64,000 bases of DNA from Streptomyces sp. NBC_01237 (GTDB lineage Bacteria; Actinomycetota; Actinomycetes; Streptomycetales; Streptomycetaceae): positions 868,001-932,000 of the forward strand of contig NZ_CP108509.1 of the NCBI RefSeq assembly GCF_035917275.1. The letters run 5' to 3'. Position 1 is the stretch's first letter; the number at the start of each line of letters is the position of its first letter. The position numbers were made by a program, and so were the translations under genes. This document shows, piece after piece, positions 1 to 7,076 of the stretch. The notes under the pieces are model-generated. The model made no database searches and was not told the origin of the DNA. It was given only the letters and a program-made list of their open reading frames with translations.

Positions 1-6
1 TCTGAG

Positions 7-52
7 CAGCAGGGCCCGGCGCGACGGAAGGTGCTCGCGCCGGGCCCTGCTG
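7..52. terminator. Strong hairpin terminator
   Basis: Bases 7-24 pair perfectly with 35-52 (18 bp, G+C-rich, 10-nt loop). The hairpin lies about 60 nt past the stop of the minus-strand aminopeptidase P gene, so it probably ends that transcript. It could also end a plus-strand transcript entering from outside the window. Confidence 0.75.
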
Positions 53-114
53 TCCCGGCGGGTGATCGACAGGCTCTGAAGATCGTCGGGTGCCGGGCCC
101 CTTCCTCGACGCGC

Positions 115-1527
115 TCAGCCCGCGAACCGGGCCATCCATGCCTCGACGTCGTCCGCCGACCGCGGCAGGCCCGCCGACAGGTTCTCGTTGCCGTCGTCGG
201 TGACGACCAGATCGTCCTCGATCCGGACGCCGATGCCGCGCCACTCCTCGGGCACCGTCAGATCGTCCGGCTGGAAGTACAGTCCCGGCTCGACGGTGAG
301 CACCATGCCCGGCTCCAGAACACCGCCGACGTACTCCTCGTCCCGGGCCTGGGCGCAGTCATGGACGTCCAGACCGAGCATGTGACCGGTGCCCGCCATG
401 GTGAATCGGCGCTGGAGGCCGAGTTCGTACGCCCGGTCGGCGGGGCCTTCGATGAAGCCCCATTCGACCAGCCGGGCCGCCAGGTAGCGCTGGGACGCCT
501 CGTGGAAGTCGCGGTAGGCGGCGCCCGGCTTGACGGCGGCGATGCCTGCCTCCTGCGCCTCGTACACCGCGTCGTAGACCTTGCGCTGGAGCGGTGTGAA
601 GGTGCCGCTGATCGGCAGGGTGCGCGTGACGTCGGCGGTGTAGAGGGTGTGCGTCTCCACGCCGGCGTCGAACAGGAGGAGGTCCCCCGCCCGTACCGGA
701 CCGTCGTTGTCCGTCCAGTGCATGATCGTGGCGTGTTCGCCCGCGGCGCAGATCGAGCCGTAGCCGACGGCGTTGCCCTCAAGGCGTGCGCGGCGGAAGA
801 ACGTGCCCTCGATCCAGCGCTCGGACGACGCGATCGCCCGGGAGAGCTCACCGATCACATCGGTGAATCCGCGCACGGTGGAGTCCACGGCCTTGCGGAG
901 CTCGGCGATCTCCCAGTCGTCCTTGACGAGGCGGAGGTCGCTGAGCGCCTCTTCCAGTTCGGAGTCACGCTCCTCCTCGGTGGTGACGGCGGTCTCCAGG
1001 GACGGGTCGATCCCGCGGACGATCCGGGTCGGCACCGCGGTGGCGGCGGCCAGGTCATCGGCCGCCGCGCGGACGTCACGGCAGGGCAGGCCGAGCACGA
1101 GCTGCGACTCGGCGAGGGAGCGGCGGCGGCCCATCCACAGTTCCGCCGTGGGGCCCGTCCAGAATTCGTCGTTGTTCCTGCTGTCCCGCGGCAGCTGGTA
1201 GCAGTAGGCGTCGTGGCCGCCGTCCGCACGGGGTTCGAGGACGAGGGCGCCGTCCCGGGCCCGGTCCCCCGTCATGTGCACATAGCCCGAGTACGGGCGG
1301 AACGGGTAGGCGTCGTCGTTCGACCGGACCTTGAGGTTCCCCGAGGGAATCACGAGGCGTTCGCCCGGGAAGCGCGCGGAGAGCGCGGTGCGGCGGCCGG
1401 CCGCGTACGGGGCCTGCTCGGCGAGCCGCAGGTCGTGCCGCTCGGTGTCCGCCCACCCCGTCCGCATCAGAGCGGACAGTTCCTCGGAGATCCCTGAGTA
1501 GAGACCGTTCTTTCGGCCTTTCGCCAC
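115..1527 (-). CDS. pepP: Aminopeptidase P family (Xaa-Pro) metallopeptidase
   Basis: A 470-residue cytosolic M24-family enzyme expected to remove an N-terminal residue preceding proline, using two metal ions. The creatinase-like N-terminal domain fills about residues 1-240 and the pita-bread domain follows. Metal ligands are visible: the two Asp of LLLFDAGVE...YTADVTR (about 286-297), the His of GTGHMLGL (about 382), and the Glu residues of TVEPGLYF and GVRIEDD. The GTG start at 1527 was chosen because an AGGAAGG ribosome site lies 8 nt upstream; the reading frame stays open further upstream but loses family similarity. It is divergent from the LuxR-type regulator at 1733. A proline-specific exopeptidase beside a RiPP operon with a proline-specific endopeptidase is notable, but this is a common housekeeping gene, so participation is only inference. 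Confidence 0.9.
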   Translation of the reverse strand: MAKGRKNGLYSGISEELSALMRTGWADTERHDLRLAEQAPYAAGRRTALSARFPGERLVIPSGNLKVRSNDDAYPFRPYSGYVHMTGDRARDGALVLEPRADGGHDAYCYQLPRDSRNNDEFWTGPTAELWMGRRRSLAESQLVLGLPCRDVRAAADDLAAATAVPTRIVRGIDPSLETAVTTEEERDSELEEALSDLRLVKDDWEIAELRKAVDSTVRGFTDVIGELSRAIASSERWIEGTFFRRARLEGNAVGYGSICAAGEHATIMHWTDNDGPVRAGDLLLFDAGVETHTLYTADVTRTLPISGTFTPLQRKVYDAVYEAQEAGIAAVKPGAAYRDFHEASQRYLAARLVEWGFIEGPADRAYELGLQRRFTMAGTGHMLGLDVHDCAQARDEEYVGGVLEPGMVLTVEPGLYFQPDDLTVPEEWRGIGVRIEDDLVVTDDGNENLSAGLPRSADDVEAWMARFAG

Positions 1528-1732
1528 GTCGTACGCCTTCCTGTGGGTGGGTGCCTCAGCGGCGAGGGGCCGCGGGAGCCGCGCGGACTGCTTCCGCTCG
1601 CGGTGCGTCCCGGGCGCCCTCGCTGCCGCCGGTCGTCGGCGGCTCCCGGACGGTATCGCGCACAATGAGCGTTCGGTGCCAAGGACCGCCACTGGCACAG
1701 ATCCGCCAAAACCCTGGCCGGAGCCGTCGATA
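1528..1732. promoter_or_regulatory. Divergent promoter region, pepP / LuxR-type regulator
   Basis: The 205-bp spacer must hold promoters for both divergent genes. An inverted repeat, GTGCCA at 1676-1681 and TGGCAC at 1693-1698 with an 11-bp gap, sits about 35 bp before the regulator start. It could be an autoregulatory operator. No convincing -35/-10 pair was resolved on either strand. Confidence 0.4.
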
Positions 1733-2725
1733 ATGGGGTTCATGACGAACGGGAAACTCGGCGAGGCCCTGCGGCTTCTGGGAATCGATCACGCGGCGGT
1801 CCGGGTCTATCTGGCGCTGCTGGAGCTGGCCCCCGCGCCGCTCAGTGCGATCGGGACCGCGGCGGGGCTGGACGGTGCGGATCTCGCCGCGTCGTACGGC
1901 GCGCTGGTCGACGCCGGTCTCGCCAGTGCCGCCGAGGAGGGCGAGGACGTGGTGGCGCCGGTTCCCCCCACCGCGGGCCTGGAGATCCTCGCCCGGCACC
2001 GGGCGGCCGAGGTCGAGGAGTCGCGCATCACCGTCGGGGGCGCGTTCGAGTCGTTCCGGCGGCAGCGGCTCGCCGCGTACAACGATCATCTCGTGGAGGT
2101 CGTGACCGGCGACGCCATCGGCCCCAGGATCCGTCATGCCTGGGCGAGTGCCCGCGACAGGATCCGGCAGTTCGAGTCACCGCCGTACTTCCCCCTGCCC
2201 GGAGCCACGGACGACGCACTGGCCACACTCGCCCGCGGTGTGACGCAGCGCGTCGTGTACTCGCGGGAGTCACTGGAGCATCCGGGCCACCTGAAGAACG
2301 TCATCGAGCCGTGCATCAAGGCCGGTGAGCAGGCGAGGGTGCTGCCGTCCGTGCCGGTCAAACTCGTGATCATCGACGAGGCGTACGCACTCGTGTCGTT
2401 GTCGATCAAGGAGGCCGACGTGCACAACACCATGCTGGTCGTGCAGCCGTGCGGCCTGCTCTCCGCGCTCGTGGCGCTGTTCGAGCAGTCCTGGCAGAAC
2501 GCCCTGCCGTTCCACGGCCGCACCACAGGGCCGGGCGGTCTGCCGGCCGCCGACCGCCGGCTGCTGTGGCTCCTCGCGGGCGGCGCGAGCGACGATGTCA
2601 TCGCCCGCGAGCTGGGAATCAGCCGCCGGACGCTCTTCCGCCGTCTGCAGATCCTGATGGCGCAGCTGGGCGCCGCCAACCGTTTCCAGATGGCCTTGCA
2701 GGCCCAGCGCTCCGGATGGCTGTGA
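1733..2725 (+). CDS. TrmB-like / LuxR-type HTH transcriptional regulator
   Basis: A 330-residue DNA-binding regulator. The N-terminal 60-70 residues form a winged helix resembling TrmB-type regulators (ALRLLGIDHAAVRVYLALLEL...). The middle is a ligand- or partner-binding region of unknown specificity. The last 60 residues are a LuxR/GerE-type helix-turn-helix (ADRRLLWLLAGGASDDVIARELGISRRTLFRRL split over helices). The ATG at 1733 has a GGAG 9 nt upstream; the in-frame ATG at 1742 is a close alternative. Regulators of this build often accompany Streptomyces peptide and other secondary-metabolite clusters (family knowledge). Its position just before the MFS-peptidase-precursor-radical SAM operon suggests it controls that operon, but about 770 bp separate them, so the link is inferred. 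Confidence 0.85.
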   Translation: MGFMTNGKLGEALRLLGIDHAAVRVYLALLELAPAPLSAIGTAAGLDGADLAASYGALVDAGLASAAEEGEDVVAPVPPTAGLEILARHRAAEVEESRITVGGAFESFRRQRLAAYNDHLVEVVTGDAIGPRIRHAWASARDRIRQFESPPYFPLPGATDDALATLARGVTQRVVYSRESLEHPGHLKNVIEPCIKAGEQARVLPSVPVKLVIIDEAYALVSLSIKEADVHNTMLVVQPCGLLSALVALFEQSWQNALPFHGRTTGPGGLPAADRRLLWLLAGGASDDVIARELGISRRTLFRRLQILMAQLGAANRFQMALQAQRSGWL

Positions 2726-2780
2726 CCGGCCCGCCGACGGGCGAACCGGTTCCGGGGCCGGCCGGCCGCGGACGGCCGTT

Positions 2781-2840
2781 CGAGGGTGGCGCGAACCGCA
2801 CGAGGGAGCGCTGAGCCGTGCGAGGGTGCCGCGAACCCCA
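2781..2840. repeat. 20-bp direct repeat pair, 40-bp period
   Basis: CGAGGGTGGCGCGAACCGCA at 2781-2800 recurs at 2821-2840 with 18 of 20 identities, starting exactly 40 bp later. It lies just after the LuxR-type regulator gene. It could be a tandem protein-binding site or the trace of a local duplication. Confidence 0.7.
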
Positions 2841-3135
2841 CGGGGAGCGGAGGGAGCGCCTCTGCTTTCGGCCAATCATGCGGCCGGGGAGTGTCGTGCG
2901 AACGATGTGCGCGTGGCCCCGGCCCGACCGGACGCCAAGATCGTCCCGCGCGCGGGCCGGCCACCGGCCCACGGATACGGAGGTCCGCCGTTCGCCCCCG
3001 AGAACGAGGGGAGGCCGACTTCCAGGAGGGGTGGCACCGTCGATGCGTACGGCCGGAGGGACGGCCCGCTCCCGCGGCGCGGCCTCCCTTCGTGCTTCCT
3101 GGCACGCCGGACGGACGAGGTGAGAGCACACGTAA

Positions 3136-3157
3136 GCCTCGGCGCCACCCCCGAGGC
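3136..3157 (+). terminator. Possible weak terminator hairpin
   Basis: GCCTCGG (3136-3142) pairs with CCGAGGC (3151-3157) across an 8-nt loop. It has no U-tract and is far (about 410 nt) from the regulator stop, so its function is uncertain. Confidence 0.35.
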
Positions 3158-3376
3158 GTGAGGGGCACGGCCGGACGGGGGCGCCCGGCACCGGGCGATC
3201 GGCCGTGTGCCGGAGCGAATTCACCGGGCGCGGTGCCGGAGCCGTCCGCCGCACCCCACGCGCCGCCGTACGGCAGTGGGCCGGTAAGCGGCACACGACC
3301 ACCCGGGTTCGTACAGGGATCGGGTCCACGGCCGGATTGCGCCGCGAGGCCGGAAATACTGCACCCCGTACTGGCC

Positions 3377-3406
3377 TTGTGGCGCTCGGTGACGCCTGGT
3401 TAGGCT
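3377..3406 (+). promoter_or_regulatory. Candidate vegetative promoter of the RiPP operon
   Basis: TTGTGG (3377-3382) and TAGGCT (3401-3406) are separated by 18 bp and resemble the Streptomyces HrdB pattern TTGACn/TAGnnT. The start of the transporter gene is about 85 nt past the expected transcription start. Assigned by eye only. Confidence 0.45.
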
Positions 3407-3498
3407 CCGGCTCGTTTCAATTCCTTGGCATTTTCTGCAAGTTCTGGACGACTCGTGAACAACCTCCGGTCGTCGCCGCATGCGGAGAGGGGGCATGG

Positions 3499-4869
3499 AT
3501 GGCAGGGACGTCGGCGTCCCGGGCGGACAACGGCCCGGCCACTCCGCCCGCGGCCGAGCCCCGTGCTCTGCCCCGCGACGTACGCCTCTTCTGGTGGGCG
3601 AGCACCGCCGATGCGCTCGGGAGCCAGACCTCGGGCATCGTGCTTCCCCTGCTGCTGCTCACCTTGGGGTACTCGCCCGCCGCGGTCGGTCTGATCGCCG
3701 GTGCGTCCGCGGCCCTGGGAATGGTGCTGGGCCCGCTGGCGGCGGTCCCCGCCGACCGGGGGGCCCGCAAAACGGTGATGCTGTGGTCCGCGAGCGGGGC
3801 CGCTCTGGCCATGGCGACCGTGTCCGTCACCGTGGCCTCGGGTCGGCCGCCACTGGTCCTGCTGCTGTGTGCCGTGCTCGTGGAACGCTTGTGCACCGCC
3901 TCCTACGAAGCCGCCTCCCGCGGAACGATCGCCATGATCTGCCCGCCGGCGGGCTACCCCCGCCTCGTGGCCCGGCTACAGGTGGGGGACAACGTCGCCC
4001 TGGTCCTGGGACCCCTGCTCGGGGGCGCGCTCTACCAGGTGAACCGCGCCCTGCCCTTCCTCGCCGATGCCCTCTCCTACACGGTGACCGCCGTGTGCAT
4101 CCGGTTCATGCGCGCTGATCTGCGTGCCCCCGCCGCGGCGGACACCGGGACGGCGACACCCCTCGCGGACGGGCCCGGGGAGGAGACACCGGGCCCGGCG
4201 GGTCCCCGCGGCGGTGGCGGCGGTCCGGAACGGCACGCGCGTCGGCTCCGCCGCGCGGCCCTGCTCGCCGAAGTCGGAGCCGGTCTGCGCCTGGTGGGTT
4301 CCTCACCTCTGCTGCGACTGGTCATGCTGTGGACCGCGGTCGTGAACGGGGCGCTGTCCGCCCTCTACTTCGGGGTGCTCTTCTCCCTCCGGCACGACGG
4401 CCACAGCGGGTCCGCGACCGGAGTGGTCCTGGCCGTGTCCGGGGCAGCGGGCATCGCGGGCGCGCTCGTGGCCCCCGCGCTGGCGGGCCGGCTCGGTGCC
4501 ACGCGCACCTTCCTCGCGGTGACCTGGCTGCTCGTGCCGCTCGCCGCGGGTCTGGCCGCGACCCGTTCGCCGTGGGCCTTCGCCACGCTGTTCGGCGCGG
4601 TGTGCCTGATCCTGCCCGCGGCCACCGTCGTCCTCCAGTCCAGGACCATCGCCACCACTCCGCCGCACCTCCAGGCGCGGGCCGGGGCCGTCCTGGCCGC
4701 CGCCGCGGGCGGCGCCGCCGCACTCGGGCCCGCGGCGGCGGGGCTGCTCGCGTCACGCGCGGGCACGGCCGGACCGGCCCTCGGCTGCGCGGTGGCCCTC
4801 ATCGGCCTTGCCGCGTATACGAGTTCGGCCCATCCTCGTACGCTCAAGAGCACCGGGAGCACCTCGTGA
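3499..4869 (+). CDS. MFS transporter, probable peptide exporter
   Basis: A 456-residue major facilitator protein with about 12 hydrophobic segments. It begins with a short cytosolic tail, then a first helix around SGIVLPLLLLTLGYSPAAVG. The loop after helix 2 carries the MFS-type motif ADRGARKTV. A charged, Gly/Pro-rich central loop (about residues 210-260) separates the two six-helix halves. The ATG at 3499 was chosen because GGAGAGGGGG lies 5 nt upstream; the frame extends far upstream without hydrophobic character. Its stop overlaps the GTG of the S9 peptidase (GTGA), implying translational coupling. As first gene of the RiPP operon it probably exports the mature peptide and gives self-protection; that role is inferred from position. 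Confidence 0.88.
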   Translation: MAGTSASRADNGPATPPAAEPRALPRDVRLFWWASTADALGSQTSGIVLPLLLLTLGYSPAAVGLIAGASAALGMVLGPLAAVPADRGARKTVMLWSASGAALAMATVSVTVASGRPPLVLLLCAVLVERLCTASYEAASRGTIAMICPPAGYPRLVARLQVGDNVALVLGPLLGGALYQVNRALPFLADALSYTVTAVCIRFMRADLRAPAAADTGTATPLADGPGEETPGPAGPRGGGGGPERHARRLRRAALLAEVGAGLRLVGSSPLLRLVMLWTAVVNGALSALYFGVLFSLRHDGHSGSATGVVLAVSGAAGIAGALVAPALAGRLGATRTFLAVTWLLVPLAAGLAATRSPWAFATLFGAVCLILPAATVVLQSRTIATTPPHLQARAGAVLAAAAGGAAALGPAAAGLLASRAGTAGPALGCAVALIGLAAYTSSAHPRTLKSTGSTS

Positions 4870-6806
4870 CGGGCCCGTCGACCACCGATTCCGCGAGCAG
4901 CCGCACCGCGGGCGAAGCGCCCCCCGCGTATCTCGTCTCCCGGGACGCGCTGCCCGAGGTGTGCGCGAAGGATCCGCTCCGGATGGTCTTCACCGCCGAC
5001 GCGGGGGGCCGCTGCGAGGTCTTCACCTGGGATGCCACGACCGCCACCGCCCGGCAGGTGACGGACCACCCCTTGGGTACGTTCCACGGTTCCATCGACG
5101 CCGACGCCCATGTGTGGTGGTTCGAGGAGGACGCCCACGGTGTGGGCCGTTGGAAGTTCCGGCCCTTCGACGGCGGGCCGGCGCGCGAGGGCCTGCTCGG
5201 CGTTCCCGCCGGCCCGGCCCGTGGTCTGAGCGTGAGCCGCACCGGCACCGTCGCGGTCGCCCTGGGCGACTCGGAGGGCACCACCGTGCACTGCGGCCGG
5301 CGCGGCGGCGAGGCACGTACGGTGACCCGGCTCCCCCATCACGCCACCCTGACCGGGATCACGGCCACCGGTGGTCTGCTCGCCGTGAGCGCGCAGGCCC
5401 GCTCAGCGAACGCGGTCACCGTCTTCCGTACCGACGGCACCCGCCGCGCCGTGCTCCACGAACCCGGTGGGGCCCTGTGGTCCCTCGGGTTCGGGCCCCG
5501 TACCGGACAGCGGGATCTGCTGCTGATACGGGAGTGGCAGGGACGCTACCTGCTCGCCACCTGGTCCCCGGGGCAGCCGCTCGTCACCCACGCGTGGTGC
5601 GCGTTCGACACGGAGATCACCGGGCGCTGGTGCCCGGACGGCCGCTCCGTGCTCGTCCGCCAGGACCGGCACGGCCGCAGCATCCTGCACCGGGCCGACC
5701 TCGCCGCCCGCACGCTGACCGTGCTGCCCACCGACCCCGGCACCCTGCTGGACGCCTGCGAGCACCTGAACGGCGACGTCCACACCCTCTGGACCAGTAC
5801 CGCCACCCCGCCGCGCGCGCTGTCCACCGCCGGCACCCCGCTGCCCTCCGCCGCGCGCCTCGCCCCGCGGGTACCGGGCGTGCCCCACGATCTGTGGACC
5901 GCGGGACCCGACGGGCCGGTGCACACCCTGGTCACCCTGCCTGAGGGGACGTCCGCGCCCACACCCACGGTGTTCCTCGTCCACGGCGGCCCGGCCGACC
6001 ACGACCGCGATGCCTACGACGGCGCGGTGCACTCCCTGGTGGCTTCCGGGTTCGCCGTCGCCCGGGTCAACTACCGCGGCTCCACCGGGTACGGGCCCGC
6101 GTGGCGGGGCGCGATGACGGAGGGCGTCGGGCTCACCCAGGTCGCCGACCTCGCGGCGGTCCGTGCGGACCTGGTCGCGCGCGGCTGGGCCGACCCGCGG
6201 GCACTCGCCCTCTGGGGCACGTCCTGGGGCGGGTACCTCGCCCTGCTGGCGCTGGGAACCCGGCCCGGCCTGTGGCAGGCGGGCGTCGCCGTGAAACCGG
6301 TCGCCCATCTCGCCCGTGCCCACGCGACCACCACGCCCGCCCTGCGCGCCCTGGACGAGCGGCTCTTCGGCGGGACGCCGCAGGACCTCCCCGAGGTCTA
6401 CGCGCGGAGCTCGCCGCACACCTACGTCCCGCACCTCGACGCGCCGCTGCTGCTCGTCGCGGCGACGCACGACGTGAAGTGTCCGCCCGGCCAGATCCGG
6501 GAGTACCTGGACGAGCTGGCCGCCCATCACAAACGGCACGAGGCGCTGTGGCTGGACACCGGCCACGACGGATACGACGGGCGGGACCACGTGAAGGTCC
6601 TGCGCGGCGCCCTCGTCTTCCTCGACCGCGAACTGCGCGGCCGTCCGCGCACCACCCCCACAGCGCCCCCCGCCACCCGGCGGGGGGAGTCCGTCCGGCC
6701 GACGGACGCTTTTGCACCGGCCGCGAACGGCACACCGCAACGCCTCACGGAAAGGCAGACCCATCATGCAGAAGGACATCATCAACAACGACCCGCTCAC
6801 GGGTGA
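4866..6806 (+). CDS. S9 family prolyl-oligopeptidase-like serine peptidase
   Basis: A 646-residue cytosolic protein without signal peptide. Residues about 50-360 form a WD/β-propeller-like domain; residues about 370-590 are an α/β-hydrolase. The catalytic triad is visible: Ser453 in GTSWGG, Asp536 in ATHDVKCP and His567 in DTGHDGYDG. The GTG start overlaps the transporter stop and has GGGAG 6 nt upstream. The last 50 residues are an unstructured His/Pro/Arg-rich extension running 41 nt into the precursor peptide gene in another frame. S9 enzymes cut after proline, and related POPB/PCY1 enzymes cleave and macrocyclise eukaryotic peptide precursors (family knowledge). Here it is the natural candidate for processing the adjacent precursor, which has prolines at positions 20 and 29. 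Whether it hydrolyses or cyclises cannot be told from sequence. Confidence 0.9.
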   Translation: MTGPSTTDSASSRTAGEAPPAYLVSRDALPEVCAKDPLRMVFTADAGGRCEVFTWDATTATARQVTDHPLGTFHGSIDADAHVWWFEEDAHGVGRWKFRPFDGGPAREGLLGVPAGPARGLSVSRTGTVAVALGDSEGTTVHCGRRGGEARTVTRLPHHATLTGITATGGLLAVSAQARSANAVTVFRTDGTRRAVLHEPGGALWSLGFGPRTGQRDLLLIREWQGRYLLATWSPGQPLVTHAWCAFDTEITGRWCPDGRSVLVRQDRHGRSILHRADLAARTLTVLPTDPGTLLDACEHLNGDVHTLWTSTATPPRALSTAGTPLPSAARLAPRVPGVPHDLWTAGPDGPVHTLVTLPEGTSAPTPTVFLVHGGPADHDRDAYDGAVHSLVASGFAVARVNYRGSTGYGPAWRGAMTEGVGLTQVADLAAVRADLVARGWADPRALALWGTSWGGYLALLALGTRPGLWQAGVAVKPVAHLARAHATTTPALRALDERLFGGTPQDLPEVYARSSPHTYVPHLDAPLLLVAATHDVKCPPGQIREYLDELAAHHKRHEALWLDTGHDGYDGRDHVKVLRGALVFLDRELRGRPRTTPTAPPATRRGESVRPTDAFAPAANGTPQRLTERQTHHAEGHHQQRPAHG

Positions 6807-6888
6807 CGAGGAAAGCCGCAAGCCGGGCATCAGCATCACCATCACCGTCCCCATCCGCAACGCCGAGGACTCGGACACCGAGAGCTAG
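6766..6888 (+). CDS. RiPP precursor peptide (40 residues)
   Basis: A 40-residue peptide between the S9 peptidase and the radical SAM maturase. Its first half (MQKDIINNDPLTGDEESRKP) is charged and leader-like. Then comes GISITITVP, an alternating β-branched/hydroxylated stretch (Ile22, Ile24, Ile26, Val28 with Ser23, Thr25, Thr27), followed by Ile-Arg and an acidic tail NAEDSDTES. There is no Cys, Trp, Tyr or Phe, so lanthionine, sactionine and aromatic crosslinks are excluded. A GGAAAGG lies about 10 nt before the ATG at 6766, and the gene overlaps the peptidase end by 41 nt. Its codon usage is typical of the operon (e.g. ATC/ACC/GTC), supporting real translation. A strong hairpin follows the stop within 10 nt. 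I do not recognise this peptide as a named RiPP class. The precursor role rests on size, position and the adjacent maturase. Confidence 0.8.
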   Translation: MQKDIINNDPLTGDEESRKPGISITITVPIRNAEDSDTES

Positions 6889-6897
6889 TCCTCATGG

Positions 6898-6930
6898 GGC
6901 CGGCCCGGTGCCCCGTGCACCGGGCCGGCC
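6898..6930 (+). terminator. Intra-operon hairpin (attenuator) after precursor gene
   Basis: Bases 6898-6911 pair perfectly with 6917-6930 (14 bp, all but two pairs G-C, 5-nt loop CCCGT), starting 9 nt after the precursor stop. It lies within an operon whose next gene starts at 7077. A leaky terminator or 3'-stabilising hairpin here would give more precursor than maturase message, as in many RiPP operons. Confidence 0.8.
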
Positions 6931-7076
6931 TCCTCCCCTCCGGAACCCGGAACCCGGACCTCCGGAACCCCGGCCTCCTGGCCTCCGGAGTCCCTGACGG
7001 CCCGGACCGTCCCGAGTGCCCTGGTGCCCCCGCACGTCCCCGCCCCGCCGCCGCGACGCCACCGCAAGGAGCCCCC

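Larger units (their letters stand above)
2726..3498. other. 773-bp intergenic region before the RiPP operon
   Basis: Open frames here on both strands lack ribosome sites, sensible codon bias and recognisable motifs, so no gene is called. The region contains a pair of 20-bp direct repeats (2781-2840), a weak hairpin (3136-3157) that may end the regulator transcript, and a promoter candidate (3377-3406) for the transporter operon. About 2850-3130 looks like degenerate, non-conserved DNA. Confidence 0.5.

Noticed and set aside
2786..3403. 205-residue plus-strand frame in the intergenic region
   Set aside because: Arg/Pro/Gly-rich, no ribosome site, no motif; competing frames on both strands are equally long.
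6766..6888. Graspetide precursor (acidic tail, Thr-rich core)
   Set aside because: No ATP-grasp ligase gene nearby; the maturase is a radical SAM enzyme.
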